Origin: Herbaspirillum sp. ASV7
GTDB taxonomy: Bacteria; Pseudomonadota; Gammaproteobacteria; Burkholderiales; Burkholderiaceae_D
Reading direction: 5' to 3'
Assembly: GCF_016429215.1 (NCBI RefSeq)
Contig: NZ_JAELUH010000033.1
Span: forward strand, 1 to 57,114
DNA: 57,114 bases
Below the pieces are notes generated by a model, which saw only the letters and a program-made list of their open reading frames with translations, searched no databases and had not been told where the DNA came from. The position numbers and the translations under genes were made by a program. Positions 35,390 to 43,284 of the stretch are shown one piece after another (position 1 is the first letter of the stretch; each line of letters begins with the position of its first letter).

Positions 35390-36853
35390 ATGCAAGCGAT
35401 ACTGACTGAAGTTTTCAAGTTTGAGAAATTCCCAGGAGTAGACCCTTTTTCTGTCTATCGTCAGTCGATTCTACGATATGGCAATCAGCATGCCTTCCTT
35501 GCAGAATCAATAAGCGGCCCGTCGGAGGATTGTCGACATTCACTGGTAGCGATTGGCCACCTTGCAACTATTAACATGACCCAAGATGTTATTAGTATTC
35601 ACGCAAATGATGTCATCGAAAAACATCTAATAAAAACAATTGAAACATCATTGCTGGGTGAGATTGAGTTCGATGTATCTGGTGAGGCGAAAATAAAATC
35701 GAAGAAGCAGATTTGGGAAGTGCTTAGGTCGCTGGCCACATCAAGTTATAGCTCAAAGTCGATCAGCAATGGGTTTCACGCAGGTTTCGTAGCTCGTATT
35801 GACTACGATGCGGCGACACTTATTGAGGACATTGTTTGGCGGATGCCGAGAAGGCCCTCACCACTTATACGACTTGATCTATTTCAACACACAGCTGTAT
35901 TTCAAGAGGACAGCATTTATCTCTATGTAAATCGTGCCTGCGGCTTTGATGAGCCGGTAGTCGCAGATCTGAAATCTTTGTTTACTCCAGCGGAGCAGCT
36001 CCAAAAATTCATACCGAGCAGTATGGATGTGGTCTTTTCATCCACTAAAGAAGAATATCTTTTGGCCTGCCATAAGGCTTTGGAACATATTCATGCCGGA
36101 GATATTTATCAAGTTCAACTGGGGCACAGCATAAGCATTAGAAACGAGATGCCTGCCGGTATTTTGTATTCTTTGTTACGTGATAAAAATCCTTCGCCGT
36201 ATATGTTCCTGCATCAAGCTTCCGACATGAGCCTTGTCGGAGCCAGTCCAGAGAATTATGTGCGCGTAGAGGGTAGGCGTCTCTCAATGCGCCCCATTGC
36301 GGGGACATTAGGTAAATCCGCAGATCTGAACGCACAGAAGCTCTATGCGGAACTCATTTCGTCAGGGAAGGAAAATGCAGAACACATAATGCTTGTGGAT
36401 CTTTGCAGGAATGATATTGGGCGCCTCTGTGAACCCGGAACACTCACAGTGCCCAGTTTGATGAAAATTGAAGAATTTCCGTCTCTCTATCACCTTGTCT
36501 CTACTGTTGAGGGCAGCTTGAAACCTGAGATTGACCCTATTGACGTGCTTATGGCCACATTCCCCGCTGGAACAATGGTTGGTGCACCTAAGATCAGAGC
36601 GATGGAGATTATCGAAGATTTGGAGCGGTCCCCCCGCGGACAGTATGCAGGCGCAATCGGGTTTATTGGCTTTGACGGTTCAATGAATATGGCCCTGTGC
36701 ATTCGAATGGCTTGTCATCAAGATGAGAAATATGAGATTCGTGCAAGTGCCGGGATTGTATATGACTCTGAACCAGAGCGAGAGTGGCAGGAGACGCTGA
36801 CAAAGATGCGGCTGTTGTATCGTGCATTAACAAATGAGGAGATCAGATCGTGA
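35390..36853 (+). CDS. TrpE/PabB-like chorismate amination subunit (anthranilate-synthase type)
   Basis: 487 residues of the chorismate-utilising enzyme family. Core motifs: GDIYQVQLGHSISI, LVGASPENYVRV, RPIAGT at ~301-306, AEHIMLVDLCRNDIGR, FPAGTMVGAPKIRAMEII and ASAGIVYDSEPEREW. Ala304 in PIAGT is the anthranilate/ADIC-type residue; p-aminobenzoate-type PabB has Lys there. It should add ammonia at C2 of chorismate to give 2-amino-2-deoxyisochorismate or anthranilate. Lack of other trp genes beside it and its AT-rich codons point to a specialised copy. It overlaps the glutaminase subunit by four bases (GTGA). Confidence 0.85.
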   Translation: MQAILTEVFKFEKFPGVDPFSVYRQSILRYGNQHAFLAESISGPSEDCRHSLVAIGHLATINMTQDVISIHANDVIEKHLIKTIETSLLGEIEFDVSGEAKIKSKKQIWEVLRSLATSSYSSKSISNGFHAGFVARIDYDAATLIEDIVWRMPRRPSPLIRLDLFQHTAVFQEDSIYLYVNRACGFDEPVVADLKSLFTPAEQLQKFIPSSMDVVFSSTKEEYLLACHKALEHIHAGDIYQVQLGHSISIRNEMPAGILYSLLRDKNPSPYMFLHQASDMSLVGASPENYVRVEGRRLSMRPIAGTLGKSADLNAQKLYAELISSGKENAEHIMLVDLCRNDIGRLCEPGTLTVPSLMKIEEFPSLYHLVSTVEGSLKPEIDPIDVLMATFPAGTMVGAPKIRAMEIIEDLERSPRGQYAGAIGFIGFDGSMNMALCIRMACHQDEKYEIRASAGIVYDSEPEREWQETLTKMRLLYRALTNEEIRS

Positions 36854-37461
36854 ATGTAATTCTAGTAGACGCATACGACAGCTTCATCTACACCATTGAT
36901 CACTATCTGCGAACGCTTGGTTTGGCAACCAAGGTTATGCGCTGTGATGATCCTGATCTGTTCCCTCAGCTAACTCGTAGGCCTGCCTTTGTTGTGCTTG
37001 GTCCCGGACCGGGACGTCCAGAAGCTGCTGGATATCTGGAAATTATTAATCAATATAAAGGATTTATACCAATTCTGGGGGTGTGCTTGGGCCATCAAGC
37101 AATTGGTATGGCATTCGGTGGAACGATTATTCGCGCGAACACATGCATGCATGGAAAAACAAGTCGCGTTATCAATGATGGTCTCGGGGTCTTCAAAAAA
37201 AATGGAGGGAAACCTATCACTGCAACTCGTTACCATTCGCTTGTGGTGAGTGAAGAAAATTTACCAAGCGACTTGGTGATTACTGGCTACGCAGATAGCG
37301 ATCACCAGATAATGGGATTACGGCACAGGGTCATGTCTATTGAAGGTGTTCAGTTTCATCCGGAGAGTATTGCGACTGAGGATGGAGCGTCAATATTTTC
37401 GTCATTTATTGATGAATATGTCTCTTCAAAAATTGCTACTCATCGTCAAATTCTGGTTTGA
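36850..37461 (+). CDS. TrpG/PabA-like glutamine amidotransferase subunit
   Basis: 203 residues, class I glutaminase. Catalytic triad visible: Cys79 in GVCLGHQAIG, His170 and Glu172 in GVQFHPES; the substrate loop VLGPGPGRP is intact. It supplies ammonia from glutamine to the preceding synthase subunit. It starts with GTG overlapping the stop of that gene, so the two are made in equal amounts. Confidence 0.9.
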   Translation: MNVILVDAYDSFIYTIDHYLRTLGLATKVMRCDDPDLFPQLTRRPAFVVLGPGPGRPEAAGYLEIINQYKGFIPILGVCLGHQAIGMAFGGTIIRANTCMHGKTSRVINDGLGVFKKNGGKPITATRYHSLVVSEENLPSDLVITGYADSDHQIMGLRHRVMSIEGVQFHPESIATEDGASIFSSFIDEYVSSKIATHRQILV

Positions 37462-37481
37462 TTTTTAACAGGAGGTATGAA

Positions 37482-37823
37482 ATGGCAGGAAGATGTTATG
37501 ACGCTGTAGTCTTTGATGCTGAAGAAGCCTCTTGGGAACGGTGGTCGAAGTCAGGTGTAGAAGGACGGGTAAAACTATTCAACTCCAATGGGAAACGCTT
37601 GCGCTTGTTAGAACTTCCGCCGGGGTTTGACGAGCAGCACTGGTGCTTGGTCGGCCATCAAGGCTACGTCCTGGAAGGTTGCTTCACCATAATTTTTGAT
37701 GATGCAAAGTTTGATTGCCGTCCTGGTATGGCGTTCTCCATTCCAGATGGCGTGCGTCATCGTTCGAAAGGCAGCCAAGGGAGCCATACGTTGGTATTTG
37801 TTGTCGACGCGTCGTCTACCTGA
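37482..37823 (+). CDS. Single-domain cupin protein
   Basis: 113 residues, start after a strong AGGAGGT. A cupin barrel is suggested by LRLLELPPGFDEQHWCLVGHQGYVLEGCFTIIF (first motif region, with G-x-E-x-x-x-x-F-like LEGCFTI) and CRPGMAFSIPDGVRH (second motif, P-G-x(5)-P-x-x-x-x-H). It retains His residues that could bind a metal. Cupins in biosynthetic clusters act as isomerases, dioxygenases or ligand sensors; which one applies here is unknown. Confidence 0.7.
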   Translation: MAGRCYDAVVFDAEEASWERWSKSGVEGRVKLFNSNGKRLRLLELPPGFDEQHWCLVGHQGYVLEGCFTIIFDDAKFDCRPGMAFSIPDGVRHRSKGSQGSHTLVFVVDASST

Positions 37824-37850
37824 TTGATACAACTAAGAAAATACACGGCT

Positions 37851-39242
37851 ATGTTGAGATCAGCGGTTTCACTGAGAGACGCTTTGTACCGCCTGCAAGC
37901 AAGTGGCGAGAAAGTAATTGAAATTGAAGATGAATTGAATCCTTACCTGCAGATAGCCGAGCATTATCGTACTGAATTCGCCACATCCCCAGCGGGGCAG
38001 CGCAGTGGTGAAGAGCCGGTCGTTATATATCGCCCGAAAGGATTTAATTTTCCAGTCTTGATGGGGATGTTCGGATCGCGTAGAAGAAATGAATACCTGA
38101 TCGGAGCTCAATCCGGCCTGGGCGCACATCATCTTGCTCAATGTCTTTCATCCTCTGTTGAGCCAGTTTGGATTCCAAATGCACCTTGTCATGAACATCG
38201 ACTAGAAAACAATCTTGATGCGCTACCTGTTTTGACCACAACATCAAAGGATGCTGGTCCTTATCTGACATCGGGCGTGGTATGTGCAGGGAGTCCGAGA
38301 TCGGGTTTCTTTAACGTTTCGATTCACCGAATGCGGTTGCTGGATAGTCGGCATCTGACAATATGGATGCTTCCGGGCCGAGATCTCGAGGTTCTCTATC
38401 ACCAAGCTGTTTCTGAAGGTCGTTCTCTACCTGTGTCAATCAATATTGGAGTTTCTCCCGCCTTATATTTTGCATCTTCACTTAGCAAGCCGTTTGTAAC
38501 GCCTGGCTCGGGAGAACTGGAAGTGGCTGGTGCGCTGCTGCGGCAGCCTCTCGCGATAGCGCAATGCGTTACTTGCGAAACCTTTTGTATAGCAGAAAGT
38601 GAAATTGTTGTAGAAGGCTTTATTCGAGGTGAGATGGCGGATGAATTCTCTGATCCATTCAGCCGTTATGGCATGCCAGAGTTTCTCGGGTACATGGGGC
38701 AAGCCCAAGAATTGCTGCCAGTAGTTGAAGTCACCGGCGTATTTCATCGGTCAGATGCAATCTATCAAACGTTCCTAGGTCCTGGAAAAGAACAAGCTGA
38801 AATGCTCGCCTTGCCGACAGAGGCGGGAGTTTTAAGACATCTGAAACAGTTCTTTAAAGAGGAAATTGATATCGTCGACGTTCATTACTTGGCGCCGGGC
38901 GGGGGGCAATTAATGGCCGCGTTGAGGGTCCGAAAATCGTACGAGAGCAAGGATTTATTCGAGCGTATTCGAGACAGTGTTATTGCTTGCCATGCTTTGA
39001 CGAAGATAGTCATTGTGGCCGATGAGGACACAGATATTCATTCTCCTGAAGACTTGTTGTGGGCATTCGCTACAAGGTTCCAACCCAGTCGCGATCTTTA
39101 TATTCTGGGACGATCAAAAGGCTTCCCGCTGGACCCATCTCAGAGGATGGGCTACCTCGATCCCTGCTCATCAATAACGGATAAATATCTAATTGATTTA
39201 ACGGCGCCGAAAGAAATGCGCCTTGCATTTGAGCGTGTGTAG
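37851..39242 (+). CDS. UbiD-like prenyl-FMN-dependent (de)carboxylase
   Basis: 463 residues from the ATG before LRSAVSLRDALYRLQASGE; a TTG nine codons earlier is possible. UbiD family blocks: YLTSGVVCAGSPRSGFFNVSIHRM, SINIGVSPALYFASS, IAESEIVVEGFIRGEMADEFSDPFSRYGMPEFLGYMG and DIHSPEDLLWAFATRFQPSRD. Members use prenylated FMN to decarboxylate aromatic or unsaturated acids. The cofactor-making partner UbiX is not in the window and would be supplied elsewhere. In this operon the substrate may be the carboxyl group of a chorismate-derived ring; that is inference. Confidence 0.82.
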   Translation: MLRSAVSLRDALYRLQASGEKVIEIEDELNPYLQIAEHYRTEFATSPAGQRSGEEPVVIYRPKGFNFPVLMGMFGSRRRNEYLIGAQSGLGAHHLAQCLSSSVEPVWIPNAPCHEHRLENNLDALPVLTTTSKDAGPYLTSGVVCAGSPRSGFFNVSIHRMRLLDSRHLTIWMLPGRDLEVLYHQAVSEGRSLPVSINIGVSPALYFASSLSKPFVTPGSGELEVAGALLRQPLAIAQCVTCETFCIAESEIVVEGFIRGEMADEFSDPFSRYGMPEFLGYMGQAQELLPVVEVTGVFHRSDAIYQTFLGPGKEQAEMLALPTEAGVLRHLKQFFKEEIDIVDVHYLAPGGGQLMAALRVRKSYESKDLFERIRDSVIACHALTKIVIVADEDTDIHSPEDLLWAFATRFQPSRDLYILGRSKGFPLDPSQRMGYLDPCSSITDKYLIDLTAPKEMRLAFERV

Positions 39243-39264
39243 ACCAACAAGCAGATCAAATTTC

Positions 39265-39931
39265 ATGAGAAAGAATATGAGTCCAAAAAAGGATGATTCG
39301 CTCCATTTTGTCATCATTGCTGGATCCGAAAGATCGAATGGGAATACAGATCAGATTGCGCAGTACGCCAGTGAGTTTTTTTGAGAATGAACACTGTTCA
39401 GTCGATATTGTTTATCTTAGAAACCACCATATCAAGCCATGTGGAGCGTGTGGCGAATGCAATGTTCGCACGCAGCCTTGCAATATTGCTGACGATATGC
39501 CATCAATAATTAATCGCATACAACGGGCAGACGGTGTTTTATATGCTGCTCCAGTTCATGGATATGGTATGGCTCATCCCATGCAGATCTTTATAGAGCG
39601 TGCCGGTGTAGGCTATTTTCGGTTCGAACGGCCATTGGCAAATAAAGTCGCGGGTGCTGTAGTGATGGGACGGCGTTATGCGCATGAGGCTGTTTATCAC
39701 CAGCTAATCAGCAATATTTTGCTCAATCGGATGATCTTGCCTGGAAGTGGCTATCCAGCTGTTATACATGGAGGAGCGCCGGGATCAGGGATGCGCGATA
39801 TGGAGGGACTGGCGTCGCTAAAGGCTCACCTGGTACGCATGATTGGCATGGCGCGGCTGTTGAAGAATGCGCCGCAACATTTGCTTCAGAGTTGCCTCCA
39901 CCCAAAGACTATGAACGAGCGTTCTGTTTAA
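39265..39931 (+). pseudogene. NADPH-dependent FMN reductase / flavodoxin-like protein, split by a T7 tract
   Basis: The N-terminal 39 codons (from the ATG at 39265, or the one at 39277) encode FVIIAGSERSNGNTDQIAQY then ASEFF and a TGA at 39382. Skipping one T of the seven at 39376-39382 gives EFF-ENEHCSVDIVYLRNHH and continues open to 39931, for about 221 residues. The joined protein has the FMN_red phosphate loop (GSERSNGNTDQ) and KPCGACGECN, typical of iron-sulfur-flavoprotein-like reductases. The break is either a real mutation, a sequencing error in the homopolymer, or a site of slippage. If active it would supply reduced flavin to this pathway. Confidence 0.85.
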
Positions 39932-39966
39932 AACGTCTTGAATCAAATTTTTATATAGGATTTGAA

Positions 39967-40251
39967 ATGCAAGAAAAATTGAATCAAATTCGTAACGCCA
40001 TCGATGCCGTAGACAATCAGCTCGTCCCATTGCTCGCAGAACGCATTGAATTGGCTCTGGAAGCCTCACATTACAAAAAGACGATAACGGAGATTCGAGG
40101 TTGTGATCGAGTAAAGGTAGTTCTTGAATCTGTAGCAAATCGGGCTCGCAAAGCGGACGGAAATGTTGACGCCATTGTTGAAATATATGCCTTTATTATC
40201 CAGAAGCTTACGGACATGCAGCTGCAAGAAAAAGGGATGCTTCAAAAATGA
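39967..40251 (+). CDS. AroQ-type chorismate mutase / isochorismate-pyruvate-lyase-like protein
   Basis: 94 residues, all-helical AroQ fold: KLNQIRNAIDAVDNQLVPLLAERIELALEASHYKKTITEIRGCDRVKVVLESVANRARKADGNVDAIVEIYAFIIQKL. The Arg/Lys set that holds the chorismate carboxylates (R in the first helix, AERIELA, YKK, DRVKVVLE) is preserved. Small free AroQ proteins are either chorismate mutases, 4-amino-4-deoxychorismate mutases (PapB) or isochorismate pyruvate lyases (PchB); the sequence does not decide. Beside a TrpE/TrpG pair it could act on chorismate or on the aminated product. It overlaps the next gene by four bases. Confidence 0.82.
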   Translation: MQEKLNQIRNAIDAVDNQLVPLLAERIELALEASHYKKTITEIRGCDRVKVVLESVANRARKADGNVDAIVEIYAFIIQKLTDMQLQEKGMLQK

Positions 40252-40988
40252 TCAGTCAATTCTGTTATTCAGGCGAATTGATTAAAGAACATAACGGACT
40301 TCATTCAATGGTTCTATTCATTGATGGCATTTCTGCCGATGCCATTGTGAGTCCAAGTGTCAAGAAAAATCTAGATGAAGCTCGCAAGCTGCTTTTGGAA
40401 GTTGGTTCTGAAAGTCAGATTGATTCAATTCAGCAGTGGCGACTGGCATATCGCAAATTTCGCACTGATCCGACAAAGTTTCGTATGGCTGCTGAATCGA
40501 TCCTCCGAAGGTTGCGCACTAGCGGGGATTTTGTGGAGACTCTACATCCGTTGGTTGCACTCTGCAATTCATTCTCCGCGCGATACGCTATGCCTGTGGC
40601 AGCGCTCGATGCATCGCGTATCGAAGGAAAGTTGCGGGTGTGTCCGGCATCTGGAGAAAGTCAGTATTCAGGCTTTGATGGTTCATGTGTGATTGTGCCG
40701 GTCGGCGAGGTGACGTTCGAGGATGAGGCTGGGCGGGCGCATTCGAGGAGATGGTCATACAAACAAAGTAGCTATTCAGGGATAAGTATAGATACAAAGG
40801 AAGCAGTGATTGTTGCAGAGGCATTGCACGGCTATGCAAGGGAGAATCTTCGAGATCTTTTGACCGAACTAAATCGCGATCTTCTGGTGTATTGGCCTAA
40901 TGCAAAAATAGTTGGAAAAGTTCTTTCGGGTGAAGATCTTGTAAGTGGGATCCTTTATCCGTTTGTATCGCATGCTGATCTCTTTTAG
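40248..40988 (+). CDS. Free-standing B3/4 domain protein (PheRS editing-domain-like)
   Basis: 246 residues. The B3/4 domain pattern is clear: WRLAYRKFRTDPTKFRMAAESILRRLRTSGDFVETLHPLVALCNSFSARYAMPVAALD, then FDGSCVIVPVGEVTFEDEAGRAHSRRWSYKQSSYSGI. In the phenylalanyl-tRNA synthetase beta subunit this domain removes wrongly attached tyrosine from tRNA-Phe. Stand-alone copies exist but their roles are mostly unknown. Within an operon for a chorismate-derived product, trans-editing of tRNA-Phe charged with the product is an attractive self-protection role (inference). Confidence 0.82.
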   Translation: MISQFCYSGELIKEHNGLHSMVLFIDGISADAIVSPSVKKNLDEARKLLLEVGSESQIDSIQQWRLAYRKFRTDPTKFRMAAESILRRLRTSGDFVETLHPLVALCNSFSARYAMPVAALDASRIEGKLRVCPASGESQYSGFDGSCVIVPVGEVTFEDEAGRAHSRRWSYKQSSYSGISIDTKEAVIVAEALHGYARENLRDLLTELNRDLLVYWPNAKIVGKVLSGEDLVSGILYPFVSHADLF

Positions 40989-40998
40989 AGGACAACGT

Positions 40999-42363
40999 AT
41001 GACAAAGATGACGCGCTTCATTCTTGATGAATCAAAAATTCCCCACACTTGGTATAACATCGCAGCGGATTTGCCGTCGCCATTGGCGCCGATGCTTCAT
41101 CCTATTTCAAAGCGTCCGATCGAGGCCGCTGATTTACGGGAAATATTTACCGAAGAAATAATTCGTCAGGAGTTCTCTTTGGAAAGGGATATCGAGATTC
41201 CGACTCCTGTGCGTGATGTTTACAAATTGTGGCGTCCCGCTCCGCTTATCAGAGCTAGGAGTTTGGAGCGACTTCTTGATACGCCGGCGCATATTTACTA
41301 CAAATATGAGGGGGTATCACCATCAGGGTCCCATAAGCCGAATTCGGCCGTACCCCAAGCCTGGTATAACAAAAATGCGGGCGTTCGCCGATTGGTTACA
41401 GAAACAGGAGCAGGTCAATGGGGGGCTTCACTTGCCTTTGCTGGCCAACTTTTTGGATTGGATGTTTCCGTTTTTCAGGTGCGAGTTTCTTTCGATCAGA
41501 AGCCTTATCGGCGGGCACTCATGGAGACTTATGGCGCTCGTTGCGTTGCGTCCCCCTCATCTGAAACTAAATTTGGACGAGCTATTTTGGAATCGGACAG
41601 CAACCATCCTGGTTCGTTAGGTATTGCCATTTCGGAGGCAGTTGAAGTCGCGGTGTCCGATAAAGACACACGATACGCTCTCGGTTCCGTGATGAACCAT
41701 GTATTGCTACATCAAACAGTCATTGGTCAAGAGGCCATCGCTCAGATGGATATGACGGGCGAGGAGCCTGATATCCTCATTGGATGCACGGGCGGCGGAT
41801 CAAACTTCGCTGGACTCATTTTTCCATTTTTAGGGCAGCAGCTGAGAGGGAGGCGTGCTCGTCGATACATTGCAGCTGAACCTGCAGCATGTCCGACGTT
41901 GACCCGAGGTCGCTATGCATATGACTTTGGTGACACTGCAGGAATAACACCGCTTGTTAAGATGCACACATTGGGTTCGTCATTTACCCCCCCGGGGTTA
42001 CATGCTGGAGGTCTGCGGTACCATGGGATGGCGCCGATGGTCTCTCATCTATATGAGATGGGGCTCATTGAAGCCAAATCTTATACTCAAAATGAATGTT
42101 TCGCGGCAGGACAGATATTCGCTTGCTCTGAAGGGATACTTCCGGCTCCTGAGTCAAATCATGCAATAGCCTGCGCCATAAGCGAAGCCCAACGCTGTAA
42201 GCAAGAGGGGCGCAGTGACGTAATTTTACTTTGCCTTTCAGGACACGGACACTTCGATATGAGTGCTTACCAAAGCTATGCTGCAGGTAAGCTTACAGAC
42301 CAATCATATGTCGGTAGTGATCTGGAAAAAGCATTGTCCGGGCTCCCTTTTATAGCTAGCTAG
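40999..42363 (+). CDS. TrpB2-like PLP enzyme
   Basis: 454 residues, the length of type 2 tryptophan synthase beta chains. PLP lysine Lys113 in GSHKPNSA, and the cofactor phosphate loop GCTGGGSNFAGL; VTETGAGQWG is the TrpB2 signature. N-terminal WYNIAADLPSPLAPMLHP is also typical of TrpB2. TrpB enzymes join L-serine (via aminoacrylate) to indole or other nucleophiles to make beta-substituted alanines. There is no TrpA in the operon, so the nucleophile need not be indole. AGAGGACAAC precedes the ATG. Confidence 0.88.
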   Translation: MTKMTRFILDESKIPHTWYNIAADLPSPLAPMLHPISKRPIEAADLREIFTEEIIRQEFSLERDIEIPTPVRDVYKLWRPAPLIRARSLERLLDTPAHIYYKYEGVSPSGSHKPNSAVPQAWYNKNAGVRRLVTETGAGQWGASLAFAGQLFGLDVSVFQVRVSFDQKPYRRALMETYGARCVASPSSETKFGRAILESDSNHPGSLGIAISEAVEVAVSDKDTRYALGSVMNHVLLHQTVIGQEAIAQMDMTGEEPDILIGCTGGGSNFAGLIFPFLGQQLRGRRARRYIAAEPAACPTLTRGRYAYDFGDTAGITPLVKMHTLGSSFTPPGLHAGGLRYHGMAPMVSHLYEMGLIEAKSYTQNECFAAGQIFACSEGILPAPESNHAIACAISEAQRCKQEGRSDVILLCLSGHGHFDMSAYQSYAAGKLTDQSYVGSDLEKALSGLPFIAS

Positions 42364-42428
42364 CATCTATTTAAGAATATTGCGAAATTGCTTCTTTAGT
42401 GCCAGCGAAACCTTTTCCGTTCTTTCCT

Positions 42429-43061
42429 ATGGAACTTACGACTATTGCTCTTTATGTGATTGCGGTTTCGGCAGTCACCATCATTCCCGGACCGACTATG
42501 CTGCTCGCGCTGAGCAATGGCGCTCAGGGCGGTATGAGACTCGCGCTATTTGGCATTGCTGGAGCGGCATTGTCAGATCTATTGTTGATTGGTGCAGTGG
42601 CTCTGGGGCTCGGAGGGGTTTTGCTGGCATCAGAAAAGCTATTTTTGGTCGTTAAATGGGGCGGGGTCATTTACCTGATGTATTTGGCTTGGAAGTTATG
42701 GAAAGCATCGGCGCAGCCTGTTGGCGTTCCTACCTCAAAATCCACGCCTTTGGACGAAAAGTCGGCTTTCAAACGCTCGTTATTTGTAGCTCTGTCAAAT
42801 CCAAAAGGCCTACTGTTTTTTTCTGCATTTTTACCCCAGTTCATTAACACCAACAGTAATGTATTGAGTCAATACTTTACTCTGGCGGTGATAACAGCCT
42901 TAATTGACATCGCCTTGATGAGTGCCTATGCGATAAGTGGGTATTTCTCGATGCGATATTTTTCCAGTCAAGCCCTTCTTTGGCTGAATCGCATTTCTGC
43001 TTGTACGCTCGGAGGAATTGGTTTGGCACTTACTTTCTATCGGCGTAATGATCTTCAATGA
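42429..43061 (+). CDS. LysE/RhtB family amino-acid exporter
   Basis: 210 residues with about six membrane segments. The signature near the N-terminus is intact (AVSAVTIIPGPTMLLALSNGAQGGMRLALFGIAGAAL), as are FKRSLFVALSNPKGLLFFSAFLPQF and the C-terminal two-helix end. These carriers export amino acids and analogues across the inner membrane. As the last gene of the operon it probably exports the final product. The start chosen is the Met before ELTTIALYV; ten codons upstream are not family-like. Confidence 0.9.
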   Translation: MELTTIALYVIAVSAVTIIPGPTMLLALSNGAQGGMRLALFGIAGAALSDLLLIGAVALGLGGVLLASEKLFLVVKWGGVIYLMYLAWKLWKASAQPVGVPTSKSTPLDEKSAFKRSLFVALSNPKGLLFFSAFLPQFINTNSNVLSQYFTLAVITALIDIALMSAYAISGYFSMRYFSSQALLWLNRISACTLGGIGLALTFYRRNDLQ

Positions 43062-43068
43062 GCAAATA

Positions 43069-43251
43069 CACGATGAATGGCTGGTCTTGAGCTTGTTAAT
43101 ATCGGCGTTGTTCTACGTCGGCGCGCGCTGTTATCCGGTGCCAATTAAGCTATTTGTTGATGCGATCGAGAAATGCAAACCAAGCGGCGAGCACTGGTTT
43201 TTACATCGGACGGGCGGATGTCTCGCGGGTAAAACGGCAGTTCACGGATGA
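43069..43251 (+). pseudogene. Possible LysR C-terminal remnant
   Basis: A short open stretch after the LysE gene encodes HDEWLVLSLLIS and then CYPVPIKLFVDAIEKCK, which resembles the last helix-strand segment of LysR effector domains (YP----IK-FVD-I). No helix-turn-helix part is present and no ribosome site precedes it. It may mark the scar where the island joined the chromosome. Weak. Confidence 0.25.
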
Positions 43252-43257
43252 ACTGCC
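43231..43257 (-). terminator. Intrinsic terminator of the alcohol dehydrogenase gene
   Basis: On the minus strand: perfect 9-bp stem GGCAGTTCA / TGAACTGCC with a four-base loop followed by G and TTTT, 28 bases after the stop codon. Confidence 0.85.
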
Positions 43258-43284
43258 ATCCCGGCACGACATTTTGCTCTTGTC

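Noticed and set aside
39265..39931. UbiX, the prenyl-FMN synthase partner of UbiD
   Set aside because: The protein has a flavodoxin/FMN-reductase phosphate loop and CGACGEC motif, not UbiX sequence; UbiX must be elsewhere.
35390..40251. A p-aminophenylalanine (PapABC) or phenazine locus
   Set aside because: The synthase has PIAGT instead of PIKGT, there is no PapC-type dehydrogenase, and no phzF/phzD/phzA-B genes are present.
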